Position numbers and translations under genes: made by a program. Under the pieces are notes generated by a model that worked only from the letters and a program-made list of their open reading frames with translations, was not told where the DNA came from and did no database searches. Positions 25,939-34,230 of a DNA stretch of 64,000 nucleotides are shown here, one piece after another (the first letter of the stretch is position 1; each line of letters begins with the position of its first letter). Source of the DNA: Okibacterium fritillariae (GTDB taxonomy: Bacteria > Actinomycetota > Actinomycetes > Actinomycetales > Microbacteriaceae); contig NZ_FUZP01000003.1 in assembly GCF_900167575.1 (NCBI RefSeq), forward strand, positions 186,001 through 250,000, in the 5' to 3' direction.

Positions 25939-27957
25939 CTAAACGTCGCTGCGCTCGGAGGCGATGCGCGACCGGCCATCCTTCGTCGGAAGGATGACGT
26001 AGCCGGTGTGTTTCGCCGAGAGCCCGTCGCCCGCCGTGCGACCGCGCAGGCGACGCAGGGCCCAGGGCGCGACATCGCGCGAGAACCACGTGCCGACGGG
26101 CGGCTCCTCGTCGTCGGCGTGCAGGGCCGCATCGAGCCCACCGAGCGCCTCGGCATCGGGCACGCCCAACATCTCGGCCGCGCGGTAGGCCAAGAAACGG
26201 TGACCGCTCGAGCGCAGGTGCACGCGATCATCCGCCCACAGGTCGATGGCGCCGATGGCCGGGTGCGATTCGACGTCGAGCAGGATGGCACCCGTTTCGG
26301 CCGCGATGCGCCGCAGCTCGGAGTTGAAAGCTGCAAAGCGCGGGGCGAGCAGGCGCGCGGCCCGGCGGTGCGGCAGGAAGGGTGTCACCAGCAAGACGTC
26401 GCAGCCCGCCTCGCGGAGTCGCGTGACGGCTGAGGCGATGTCGGCCGCGAGACGCACCGGGTCGGCGGCGGGTGAGACGAGGTCGTTCGAGCCCATGAAC
26501 ACCGAGACGAGATCGGGTTTGAGCGCGAGGGCCGCCGGCAGCTGTTCCTCGAGCAGGTCGCGAATGCCCCGGCTGCGCACCGCCAGGTTGGCGTAGCGGA
26601 ACGGACCTGCAGCGGTGTTGGCGAGCAGCTGCGCCAGGCGGTCGGCCCAGCCGCGGTAGGTGCCGGCCGGCATGCGCGATGTGTCGCACAGACCCTCGGT
26701 CAACGAGTCGCCGAGGGCCACGAAGCGCGACCAGCGGGGTCGGGCTGCAGCATCCGTTCGGGCGGTGGGCGCCGAGGGGCGAGTGGATGCGCGGGCGAGC
26801 AGCGCGTCGTCGATCGGACGCAGCAGTCGCGCCTCCTCGTAGTGCGCCACCAATTGCCGGGTCAGGGCCTGCCACGTGCGTGCGCGCACGCTCTCGCGGG
26901 CGGCCGCGGCGAAGGCCCGGCGCTTGGCCGCATCGCCCAGCAGGTCGGCCACGCGGGCGCGCAGGTCTGCAAGGTCTCCGGGGCGGTACAGCCAGCCGTC
27001 CACGCTCGATCGCACGAGGTCGACCGGCCCGCCGCGACCCGTCGCCACCACGGGCACACCGCTCGCGAGCGCCTCCTGGATGGTCTGCCCGAACGTCTCG
27101 CTCTCGCCCGGGTGCACGAACACGTCGAAGCTGGCCACGGCCTCGCCGAGCGCGTCGCCCGACAGGTGCCCGAGGAAGACGGCGTTCGGCATGAGGCGCT
27201 GCAGGGCCGCCCGTGCGGGGCCGTCGCCCACGATCACGAGGCGGGCGCCCGGCAGGTCGGCGAGCGCGCGCAGATCTTCGACCTGCTTCTCGGGCGCGAG
27301 GCGGCCCACGTAGCCGACGATGAGTTCGCCGGGGGCGACGCGCTCGCGCCAGGCGTCGCTGCGGCGCTCGGGCCGGAACCGTTCGGCGTCGACCCCGCGG
27401 CCCCAGCGGCGCAGGCGGTCGACACCCAGCGACTCGAGCTGCGCGATCGACGACGACGACGGAGCCAACGTGAGGGTTGCTCGTCGGTGGAGGCGGGTGA
27501 CGTGGCCCGCCGCAAAGGTCGTGGCCTGCGGCATCCCGTATTTGGCCGTGTAGGCCACGACATCGGTCTGATAGATGGCGACGGTCGGGATGCGCAGCGC
27601 GTCGGCCGCACACACGCCCTGCCAGCCGAGCACGAACGGCGACGCCAGGTGCACCACGTCTGGCGCGAACTCGCGCAGGATTCCCGTGAGGCGAGCCGTC
27701 GTGGCGAACACCACGCGCACCTGCGGATAGGACGGCAGCGGCAGCGAGCGCAGCAGGCGCGTGTGCGCGGCGAGCGATTCGGCGATGCCGGCTGCCGGGG
27801 CTTGCGACGCGCCGGGCGTCAGCCGCGCAGGCGTCTCGGGCGCGATCACCAGGGTTTCGTGTCCGTCGGCGGCGAGGTGGGCGAGGACCTGCAGAACGGA
27901 GTTGGTGACCCCGTTCATGTGGGGGAGGAAAGACTCGGCGATCAGCGCGACCTTCAT
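25939..27957 (-). CDS. GT4 glycosyltransferase fused to an SGNH/GDSL esterase
   Basis: One 672-residue frame carries two enzymes. Residues 1-380 are a GT-B glycosyltransferase of the MgtA/PimB-like GT4 group: AESFLPHMNGVTNSV, IYQTDVVAYTAKYG, GYVGRLAPEKQVEDL and HPGESETFGQTIQEALASG. Residues 383-408 are a linker. Residues 410-600 are an SGNH hydrolase: nucleophile Ser418 in ALGDSLTEG, GSND at 489-492 and the Asp/His pair in DDRVH (576-580). A mannosyltransferase acting on envelope lipids plus removal of an acyl group is plausible but inferred. No frame break or internal start is evident at the junction. Confidence 0.85.
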   Translation of the reverse strand: MKVALIAESFLPHMNGVTNSVLQVLAHLAADGHETLVIAPETPARLTPGASQAPAAGIAESLAAHTRLLRSLPLPSYPQVRVVFATTARLTGILREFAPDVVHLASPFVLGWQGVCAADALRIPTVAIYQTDVVAYTAKYGMPQATTFAAGHVTRLHRRATLTLAPSSSSIAQLESLGVDRLRRWGRGVDAERFRPERRSDAWRERVAPGELIVGYVGRLAPEKQVEDLRALADLPGARLVIVGDGPARAALQRLMPNAVFLGHLSGDALGEAVASFDVFVHPGESETFGQTIQEALASGVPVVATGRGGPVDLVRSSVDGWLYRPGDLADLRARVADLLGDAAKRRAFAAAARESVRARTWQALTRQLVAHYEEARLLRPIDDALLARASTRPSAPTARTDAAARPRWSRFVALGDSLTEGLCDTSRMPAGTYRGWADRLAQLLANTAAGPFRYANLAVRSRGIRDLLEEQLPAALALKPDLVSVFMGSNDLVSPAADPVRLAADIASAVTRLREAGCDVLLVTPFLPHRRAARLLAPRFAAFNSELRRIAAETGAILLDVESHPAIGAIDLWADDRVHLRSSGHRFLAYRAAEMLGVPDAEALGGLDAALHADDEEPPVGTWFSRDVAPWALRRLRGRTAGDGLSAKHTGYVILPTKDGRSRIASERSDV

Positions 27958-28143
27958 GTCTTCAGGATGCTCTCCCCCACCCGTTTTGGGGCCGGATCAC
28001 GCCATTCTTCGTCGGCTGTTCACCGAATGCACGACGGAGGGTCACCCGCGGTTCTCCCGGTGCGCCCGGCTGACCAGTCCGCTGAGTGACAACATCCGCT
28101 TCGACGCCCGCCGTTCCGCCCACGTTCACCACGACATGGCAGC

Positions 28144-28758
28144 GTGGCGCGCGTGGACGACGTCATCAACGCACTAGCCGGCAGCCCCTGGCTTCTCGCG
28201 GCGCTGTTCGTCCTCGTGCTGGGCGACGCGTTCCTCGTCATCCTTCCGGGCGAAACCGTCGTCACGGCGGCCGCAGCCCTGGGCGCCTCGACGGGCACAC
28301 CACCCGTCCTCGCCGTCTTCCTCGTCGCCGCCCTCGCCGCCTTCCTGGGCGACGCCGTCTGTTTTCTCATCGGGCGCCGCGTCGGCCTCGACCGCTGGAC
28401 CTGGATGCGCGGGCGCCGCGTCCAATCCGCGTTCACCTGGGCGCGGGGCCGACTGCACGGCAACACGGCCGTCGTCGTCTTCACGGCCCGCTTCATCCCC
28501 TTCGCGCGCCTGGCGGTCAACCTCACCGCCGGAGCCTCTGGCCTCTCCCCCGCCCGCTACCTCGGCGTCGCGGCCATCGCGGCGAGCGCCTGGGCCGCCT
28601 ACCAGAGCGTCGTGGGCGCCGTCGTCGGCCTCCTCGTGCCGGGCGGCCCCGTCGTCGCCGTCTTGGTCTCCATCGTGGTCGCGATCGCCCTCGGCCTCGC
28701 CATCGACCTCCTCCTCAAGCTCCGCACCCGCCGCCGCGAAACCTCGAGCGGCAGCTGA
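28144..28758 (+). CDS. DedA-family membrane protein
   Basis: A 204-residue DedA/SNARE-associated-like protein with five to six hydrophobic segments and the family signatures PGETVV, GDAVCFLIGRRVG and FTARFIPFARLAVNLTAGASG. DedA proteins act as membrane lipid scramblases or transporters, for example of undecaprenyl phosphate or phosphatidylethanolamine. A GTG at 28144 is used; GTG at 28153 is an alternative. It is divergent from the GT4-SGNH gene, and both fit envelope metabolism. Confidence 0.85.
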   Translation: MARVDDVINALAGSPWLLAALFVLVLGDAFLVILPGETVVTAAAALGASTGTPPVLAVFLVAALAAFLGDAVCFLIGRRVGLDRWTWMRGRRVQSAFTWARGRLHGNTAVVVFTARFIPFARLAVNLTAGASGLSPARYLGVAAIAASAWAAYQSVVGAVVGLLVPGGPVVAVLVSIVVAIALGLAIDLLLKLRTRRRETSSGS

Positions 28759-28779
28759 CCGCTCCCTCCTGTCTTCGGC

Positions 28780-28896
28780 TACTCAGGCGGCGGTACTCAC
28801 TTGCAAGCCCGCATCAGCTCCTCTATTACTCAGCTCCGGGCCAATCCGACGCTCACATCCGCGCCCATCTACTCATGTTTGCGATCGCGCTACTCA
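28780..28896. repeat. Cluster of five TACTCA motifs
   Basis: TACTCA occurs at 28780, 28794, 28827, 28870 and 28891 in a non-coding stretch of 211 bp; three copies are CTACTCA. Spacing is irregular (14, 33, 43 and 21 bp). The same motif recurs three times near 61469-61517. Apart from these copies I see no gene or hairpin between DedA and the next gene. Confidence 0.5.
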
Positions 28897-28969
28897 ACCT
28901 GTTGCGGAGCCATTGCGCGGGCCCACTGCGCTCTAGTTCACTGATCCCAGGCAGCAGGAGGAACAACCC

Positions 28970-29383
28970 ATGTCGATCAGGATTACATCGCCGTCCGCGA
29001 AAATCGGACTCGTCGTCGCATGCGGAGCCCTCTTCCCAGCGATCGGGTTTCTCGCAGTATCAGTCAGCGGCTACAACGTGGGTTCGCTCGTGATGACCGC
29101 TTTGGTCGTGCTGCTCGTCAGCTTCTGCTCACGAACCTTCCGCGGGCCCAGCGAGGATGTCCGGAGCCGTCGGCCCGCTTGGCGCATGACCGAGAAACCC
29201 CTCGCGGGTTACGTGGCCGCAGCATATCTTGTATTTGTCGGAGTCGGGTTGATCACCCAGCGGCCTGAGCCCGTAGCGCCGGCCATCGCCTGGTTATGTT
29301 GCGGCATCTTGTTTGTCGCTGCCGCCGTGTTCGTGAATTCCTCACTCAAACTCGCTCGCGGGCCTCACCTAGCCGGGGTCTGA
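28970..29383 (+). CDS. Small membrane protein of unknown function (137 aa)
   Basis: Four hydrophobic segments at about 10-30, 35-52, 75-95 and 103-122, with a basic cytoplasmic loop between the second and third (SRTFRGPSEDVRSRRPAWR). The ATG has a strong Shine-Dalgarno (GGAGGA). It follows the TACTCA-rich intergenic region. No family is recognised. Confidence 0.65.
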   Translation: MSIRITSPSAKIGLVVACGALFPAIGFLAVSVSGYNVGSLVMTALVVLLVSFCSRTFRGPSEDVRSRRPAWRMTEKPLAGYVAAAYLVFVGVGLITQRPEPVAPAIAWLCCGILFVAAAVFVNSSLKLARGPHLAGV

Positions 29384-29409
29384 ACGCGAACCGCACCCGC
29401 CACGGGGCG

Positions 29410-29829
29410 TCAGACCGAGGCGCCGATGAAGGCGAGGAGGGCGCGGCCGTAGGCTTCGGCCGGTTCGGGATGCTCGAACACCGAGCGTTCGCCGCGGAAC
29501 TCGATTTCCACTTCGAACGCGTCGGCCGTGCGGCGCAGGGTCCGGAATGTGGCCCGCAGCAGTTCGCGCAGCTGGTCCTCGCGGGGCAGCCATAGCGCGT
29601 CGGCAATCGACACCGAGTCGAGCGCCCACTCGGTCGTGCCGTTGAAGCCCAGCACAGTTCCGCCCGGGTAGTGATGCGCTTCGATGGTCATATCGCTGAC
29701 CGTGAAGACGTCGGCCTCGGTCTCGAACTCCGCCGAATCGGGCAGGTCGATCTGAAAGCGGTCGCCGGATGCGGGATGCCACACCAGGCCCGCCTGTCGA
29801 AGTTCGAGCGCCAAATCGCGGGAGATCAT
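29410..29829 (-). CDS. Conserved cytoplasmic protein of unknown function (139 aa)
   Basis: An acidic soluble protein with features WHPASGDRFQIDLP, DVFTVSDMTIEAH, GTTEWALDSV and LWLPREDQLRELLRATF. Similar actinobacterial proteins are annotated hypothetical or, wrongly I think, as CpaE pilus proteins; there is no P-loop. The W-x-PREDQLR motif and conserved length suggest a real, widespread family. It lies convergent with the small membrane protein. Function unknown. Confidence 0.7.
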   Translation of the reverse strand: MISRDLALELRQAGLVWHPASGDRFQIDLPDSAEFETEADVFTVSDMTIEAHHYPGGTVLGFNGTTEWALDSVSIADALWLPREDQLRELLRATFRTLRRTADAFEVEIEFRGERSVFEHPEPAEAYGRALLAFIGASV

Positions 29830-29893
29830 CGTCCCATCGTGGCCCGCCGAAGCACTCCTGGCGAGGGGCTATCGGCGTTTTCCCGGCTGAGAC

Positions 29894-29918
29894 GCCGGGC
29901 TCTAGCCACGAGCCCGGC
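29894..29918. terminator. Hairpin downstream of the lysozyme-like gene
   Basis: GCCGGGCTC and GAGCCCGGC form a perfect 9-bp stem with a 7-nt loop, 52 nt beyond the stop of the minus-strand gene at 29971. No T run follows on that strand, so this is only a probable terminator. Confidence 0.4.
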
Positions 29919-29970
29919 GGGACGGGCGGCGGCCGACAACTCGCCGAAGCAACGATGCCGCCACCGAAAG

Positions 29971-30885
29971 CTACGAGACGGGCGCCTCGGTCGGCAGGAT
30001 CGTCGGCGTCGGCGTGGAACGGCCCGCCCGCTCATCCAGGATCGCCACCACAAGGGCCCGCGCGGGGCCATAGAACTTGGTGTAGTGCTCACTATCGGCG
30101 TTGCGCTGCACGGCGTGGGCAGCCTCGGTGGGGCGCAAGGCCTGCCATCCGGGCACCTTCTGCAGGTCGCGGAAGAACATCGTCGACGCGTGCACGGGGT
30201 CCATGCGCTGCTCGAGCGAGCCCCAGTGCCCGTTGTCGCGCTGCTGGAACAGCCCGCGCGAATCGGGCCCGACTAGGTCGCCATAGTTGATCGCACGCAG
30301 GCCCGACTCGCCCATGGCGGTCATCACCCCGATCGTGGCCGCATCGTCGCCCAAACCCTGAGCGGATGCGACGTCGATGATCGTCTCGGCATTGGCCCGC
30401 TGTTCTGGCGTGTACAGGTCGAGCGTCGACAGGGGCGCCGGAGGCTGCGCCAGCATCGACGACGTGATCCCGGATGCCGCCCAGAAGTAGGCGGCCGTCA
30501 ACCCGCCGATGCCCGTGACCATGAGCCCGACCACCACGAGAACAGCGATAGTCGTGCGCGACAGGCGACGGCTGCCGCCGCGAGGGCGGGGTGGGCGCCG
30601 CCCGTTCGAGCCGGGGCCCCGTCCTCTGCCACCGGATGAGCCACGGCCACCCGAGCCTCCGCGACCGGTTACGCGAGCCGACGCGGCGGGACGCACGGGC
30701 TTCGCGGGCGCACGACGGCGGCCCGCGACATCCGCCGCTCGCTTCTTCTGACCAGGTTTCTGGCCGGACTTGAGAGCCGGCTTCTGGCCAGGAGGCGTCT
30801 TGACCCGGGGGATGGTGGGCGACGCGGCAGCACCGGATCGCCCGGCACGCGCGCGCGGGGAGGAAACCGCTCTGCTCGAAGCCAT
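29971..30885 (-). CDS. Membrane-anchored lysozyme-like protein
   Basis: The 304-residue protein starts with about 110 residues of basic, Gly/Arg/Pro-rich low complexity, then one membrane helix (about 113-138). An external domain of about 120 residues resembles a lysozyme/transglycosylase fold: GVMTAMGESGLRAINYGD (Glu as candidate catalytic acid), SRGLFQQRDNGHWGS and ALRPTEAAHAVQRNADSEHY. Similar actinobacterial domains accompany peptidoglycan or tape-measure functions. The chosen ATG has GGAAGA upstream. It is divergent from purL. Enzymatic activity is inferred. Confidence 0.65.
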   Translation of the reverse strand: MASSRAVSSPRARAGRSGAAASPTIPRVKTPPGQKPALKSGQKPGQKKRAADVAGRRRAPAKPVRPAASARVTGRGGSGGRGSSGGRGRGPGSNGRRPPRPRGGSRRLSRTTIAVLVVVGLMVTGIGGLTAAYFWAASGITSSMLAQPPAPLSTLDLYTPEQRANAETIIDVASAQGLGDDAATIGVMTAMGESGLRAINYGDLVGPDSRGLFQQRDNGHWGSLEQRMDPVHASTMFFRDLQKVPGWQALRPTEAAHAVQRNADSEHYTKFYGPARALVVAILDERAGRSTPTPTILPTEAPVS

Positions 30886-31003
30886 CCGCGCATTCTTCCA
30901 AACCAAGATGACAGGGACGTGTACAGCGTCTGGGAGGCACGTGCCGCTCACCTAGAATGGGAGGCGTCCGGCATCCACTCTCTTGCCTAGGAGTCCCTTC
31001 CCC

Positions 31004-33334
31004 GTGACCGACACCACCACACCAGCCCGCATGCACGTTGCCGACACCGTGCAGAACGCTGCGTCGACGCCCGAGAAGGAACAGCCCTACGCTGCCCTCG
31101 GCTTGAAGCCCGACGAATACGCCTCGATCAAAGAGATCCTCGGCCGCCGCCCCACCTCGGGTGAGCTCGCCATGTACTCGGTCATGTGGAGCGAGCACTG
31201 CTCCTACAAGTCCTCGAAGAAGTACCTGCGCCAGTTCGGCCAGAAGGTCACGCCCGAGATGACTAAGAACCTCATGGTCGGCATGGGCGAGAACGCGGGC
31301 GTCGTCGACGTCGGCGAGGGCTGGGCCGTCACGTTCAAGGTCGAGAGCCACAACCACCCCTCCTACATCGAGCCCTTCCAGGGTGCGGCAACGGGTGTCG
31401 GCGGCATCGTGCGCGACATCATCTCCATGGGTGCGCGCCCGGTCGCCGTCATGGACCAGCTGCGCTTCGGCTCGCCCGATCACCCCGACACGGCGCGCGT
31501 CGTGCACGGCGTGACCTCCGGCATCTCGTTCTACGGCAACTGCCTCGGGCTGCCCAACATCGGCGGCGAGACCTACTTCGACCCGGTATATCAGGGCAAC
31601 CCGCTCGTCAACGCGCTCTCGGTGGGCGTCTTGCGGCACGAAGACCTGCACCTCGCCAACGCGACCGGTGTGGGCAACAAGGTCGTGCTGTTCGGTGCCC
31701 GCACGGGTGGCGACGGCATCGGTGGCGCCTCCATCTTGGCCTCCGACACGTTCGCCGACGGCGGCCCCACGAAGCGCCCCGCGGTGCAGGTGGGCGACCC
31801 GTTCGCCGAGAAGGTGCTCATCGAGTGCTGCCTCGAGCTCTACCGCGAGAAGCTCGTCGAGGGCATCCAAGACCTCGGTGCGGCCGGCATCAGCTGTGCC
31901 ACGAGCGAGCTCGCCTCGAACGGCGACGGCGGCATGTACATCCAGCTCGAGAAGGTGCTGCTGCGCGACCCCACGCTCACCGCCGAAGAGATCCTCATGT
32001 CCGAGTCGCAGGAGCGCATGATGGCCGTCGTCGAGCCGTCGAAGCTCGAGGCTTTTCTCGAGGTCGTCAAGAAGTGGGATGTCGAGACCAGCGTTCTCGG
32101 CGAGGTCACCGACACCGGCCGCCTCGTCATCGACTGGCACGGCGAAGAGATCGTCAACGTCGACCCCCGCACGGTCGCGGTCGACGGCCCCGTCTACGAC
32201 CGCCCCGTCGCCTACCCCACGTGGATCGACGCCCTGCAGGCCGACACGGCCGAGGCGCTCCCCCGCCCCACCGACCCGGCCACGCTGCGCGAACAGTTTC
32301 TGAAGCTGCTCGGCTCGGCCAACCTCGCCGACAAGAGCTGGATCACCAACCAGTACGACTACTACGTGCTCGGCAACACGGCCCTGGCCTTCCCCGACGA
32401 CGCCGGCATGATCCGCGTCGACGAAGAAACGGGTCTCGGCTTCTCGATCGCCACCGACGCCAACGGCCGCTACTGCCAGCTCGACCCCCGACAGGGTGCC
32501 CGCCTGGCCCTGGCCGAGGCTTACCGCAACGTGGCCGTCACGGGCGCCGTGCCCGCGGCCGTCACCGACTGCCTCAACTTCGGCAGCCCCGAGAACCCCG
32601 AGGTCATGTGGCAGTTCTCCGAGGCCGTCGAGGGCCTCAGCGACGGCTGCCTCGAGCTCGGCATCCCCGTCACGGGCGGCAACGTGTCGTTCTACAACCA
32701 GACGGGTGACGTGCCCATCTTCCCGACGCCCGTCGTCGGTGTGCTCGGCGTGATCGACGACGTCGCGCGCCGCGTTCCGAGCGGTTGGCAAGACGAGGGC
32801 GACAACATCTACCTGCTGGGTGTCACGGCCAACGAGCTGAGCGGTTCGGCCTGGGCCGGCACCATCCACGGCCACCTCGGCGGCCTGCCCCCGCGCGTCG
32901 ACCTGCAGGCCGAGAAGGACCTCGCCGGTCTGCTGCACGCCGGCGCCCAGTCATCCCTCATCGGTTCGGCACACGACCTCGCCGACGGCGGCCTCGCGCA
33001 GGCCCTGGCCGAGAGCGTCATGCGTTTCGGCGTGGGCGCGCGCGTCTGGCTCGGCGAGATCATGGACCGCGACGGTGTCGACGCGTCGACAGCCCTCTTC
33101 TCCGAGTCCACCGGCCGCGTCATCGTGTCGGTTCCCCGCGAGGACGACGTCAAGTTCCGCGGCCTGTGCGAGGGGCGCGGTTACCCCGTCCTGCGCATCG
33201 GCGTCACGGTCAAGGCGGATGCCGGCACCCCCGCGTCCCTCGAGATCCAGGACCAGTTCACGCTCACCGTCGACGAGCTGCGCAGCACGCACCGCGCCAC
33301 GCTGCCCGCGCTCTTCGGCCCGACCGTCGGCTAG
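31004..33334 (+). CDS. purL: Phosphoribosylformylglycinamidine synthase subunit PurL
   Basis: A 776-residue small-type PurL. It has [39 protein letters not shown] (ATP/metal), [21 protein letters not shown] and [14 protein letters not shown]. It makes FGAM from FGAR, ATP and ammonia delivered by PurQ, and needs PurS. A GTG start 10 nt after AGGAG is used; TAGAAT at 30953-30958 may be the -10. The separation from purSQ by 8.3 kb is unusual. A strong terminator follows. Confidence 0.96.
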   Translation: MTDTTTPARMHVADTVQNAASTPEKEQPYAALGLKPDEYASIKEILGRRPTSGELAMYSVMWSEHCSYKSSKKYLRQFGQKVTPEMTKNLMVGMGENAGVVDVGEGWAVTFKVESHNHPSYIEPFQGAATGVGGIVRDIISMGARPVAVMDQLRFGSPDHPDTARVVHGVTSGISFYGNCLGLPNIGGETYFDPVYQGNPLVNALSVGVLRHEDLHLANATGVGNKVVLFGARTGGDGIGGASILASDTFADGGPTKRPAVQVGDPFAEKVLIECCLELYREKLVEGIQDLGAAGISCATSELASNGDGGMYIQLEKVLLRDPTLTAEEILMSESQERMMAVVEPSKLEAFLEVVKKWDVETSVLGEVTDTGRLVIDWHGEEIVNVDPRTVAVDGPVYDRPVAYPTWIDALQADTAEALPRPTDPATLREQFLKLLGSANLADKSWITNQYDYYVLGNTALAFPDDAGMIRVDEETGLGFSIATDANGRYCQLDPRQGARLALAEAYRNVAVTGAVPAAVTDCLNFGSPENPEVMWQFSEAVEGLSDGCLELGIPVTGGNVSFYNQTGDVPIFPTPVVGVLGVIDDVARRVPSGWQDEGDNIYLLGVTANELSGSAWAGTIHGHLGGLPPRVDLQAEKDLAGLLHAGAQSSLIGSAHDLADGGLAQALAESVMRFGVGARVWLGEIMDRDGVDASTALFSESTGRVIVSVPREDDVKFRGLCEGRGYPVLRIGVTVKADAGTPASLEIQDQFTLTVDELRSTHRATLPALFGPTVG

Positions 33335-33352
33335 ACCCCTCGCTAGCTCAGA

Positions 33353-33380
33353 AAGGCCCCGACCATTTAGTCGGGGCCTT
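33353..33380 (+). terminator. Rho-independent terminator after purL
   Basis: AAGGCCCCGAC and GTCGGGGCCTT form an 11-bp stem with a 6-nt loop, then TTTTA. It also faces the minus-strand TetR gene end at 33440. Confidence 0.92.
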
Positions 33381-33439
33381 TTTACGTCGAGAAGCATCCG
33401 GATGCCGGCACCTCAGCGCTGCGTGACGCGCGCGGTTGC

Positions 33440-34114
33440 TCAGGCGACCGGCTCGGTGAGGCCGAGAAGCACAGCCGGGAGGACGCGACGCGCGTTGGCG
33501 CGGGCCAGGTCGTCGGTGGCGACATCCGGACCGGCGAGGATGGCGTCATAGGTGGCCTGCTGCGCGAGCGTCGTGATGATGCGGGTGGCCTGCAACGAGT
33601 CGATGGTGAAGCGTAGCCCGACCGTGCCGACGGCCTCTTCGAGCAGGCGGGCGAGACGCGTGTCGATGCGCGTCTCGTAGTCGATGTAGCGCGCGGCGAC
33701 CTCGGGGCTGCGCAGCGCGAGCGTGCGGAACTCGGACTCGACGATGCACCAGTGCCGGTCGTTGGGCTGCAGCAGCATGAAACGATCGACGATCTCGGCG
33801 ACGGCCTCGATGTCAAGGGACTCGACCGGCGTCGCGAGCGTGGGGAAGATGATGTCGATCCCCTCTTGGAGGCGGTCGAGACGCACACCGTTCTCGCGCT
33901 CGGCGAGGGCGAAGAAGAGCTCCTCCTTGCTCGCGAAGTTGGAGTAGAAGGCGCCGCGCGTGAATCCGGCGCGTTCGGTGACGGCCTCGATGGATGCGGC
34001 GTGCACACCTTGCTCGGCGAACACATCGAACGCGGCATCCATGAGGCGTTCGCGCGTCTTCTGGCGGCGAGCGGATTCGACAGCGGGTTCCACGTCTACG
34101 GGCTGGGTCGTCAT
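33440..34114 (-). CDS. TetR-family regulator of the MMPL/YhgE module
   Basis: A 224-residue TetR protein. The N-terminal helix-turn-helix is ERLMDAAFDVFAEQGVHAASIEAVTERAGFTRGAFYSNF written across residues 20-60 (split here only for reading); the rest is the helical ligand domain. The ATG at 34114 has AGGAAGGA upstream. It is divergent from the MMPL gene; the 116-bp space holds three palindromes on a 17-bp repeat, the likely operators for both. It probably represses the exporter until a lipid-like or toxic ligand binds. Confidence 0.9.
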   Translation of the reverse strand: MTTQPVDVEPAVESARRQKTRERLMDAAFDVFAEQGVHAASIEAVTERAGFTRGAFYSNFASKEELFFALAERENGVRLDRLQEGIDIIFPTLATPVESLDIEAVAEIVDRFMLLQPNDRHWCIVESEFRTLALRSPEVAARYIDYETRIDTRLARLLEEAVGTVGLRFTIDSLQATRIITTLAQQATYDAILAGPDVATDDLARANARRVLPAVLLGLTEPVA

Positions 34115-34149
34115 CCTGAATCCTTCCTGACACCGCGAACGAACGTTTG

Positions 34150-34200
34150 CGATACACGATTGTATCGAATACATTCGTGTATTGGATACGTCGTTGTATC
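34150..34200. promoter_or_regulatory. Three tandem TetR-type operators, 17-bp period
   Basis: GATACA-4-TGTATC (34151-34166), AATACA-4-TGTATT (34168-34183) and GATACG-4-TGTATC (34185-34200) share the RATACA-N4-TGTATY form and begin exactly 17 bp apart. The first and second are perfect inverted repeats; the third has one mismatch. They occupy the divergent promoter between tetR and the MMPL gene. Confidence 0.75.
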
Positions 34201-34230
34201 GTAACTTTTCCGTCCCCAAAGGAGAACCGC

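Noticed and set aside
26700-26860. A frameshift or gene boundary inside the GT4-SGNH gene
   Set aside because: Frame, codon use and linker are continuous, and no ribosome site or start codon fits a separate SGNH gene.
30092-32938. A very long minus-strand open frame over purL
   Set aside because: It is antisense to purL and the lysozyme-like gene, has Arg/His/Asp/Gly-rich composition and no domain; it is a GC-skew shadow.
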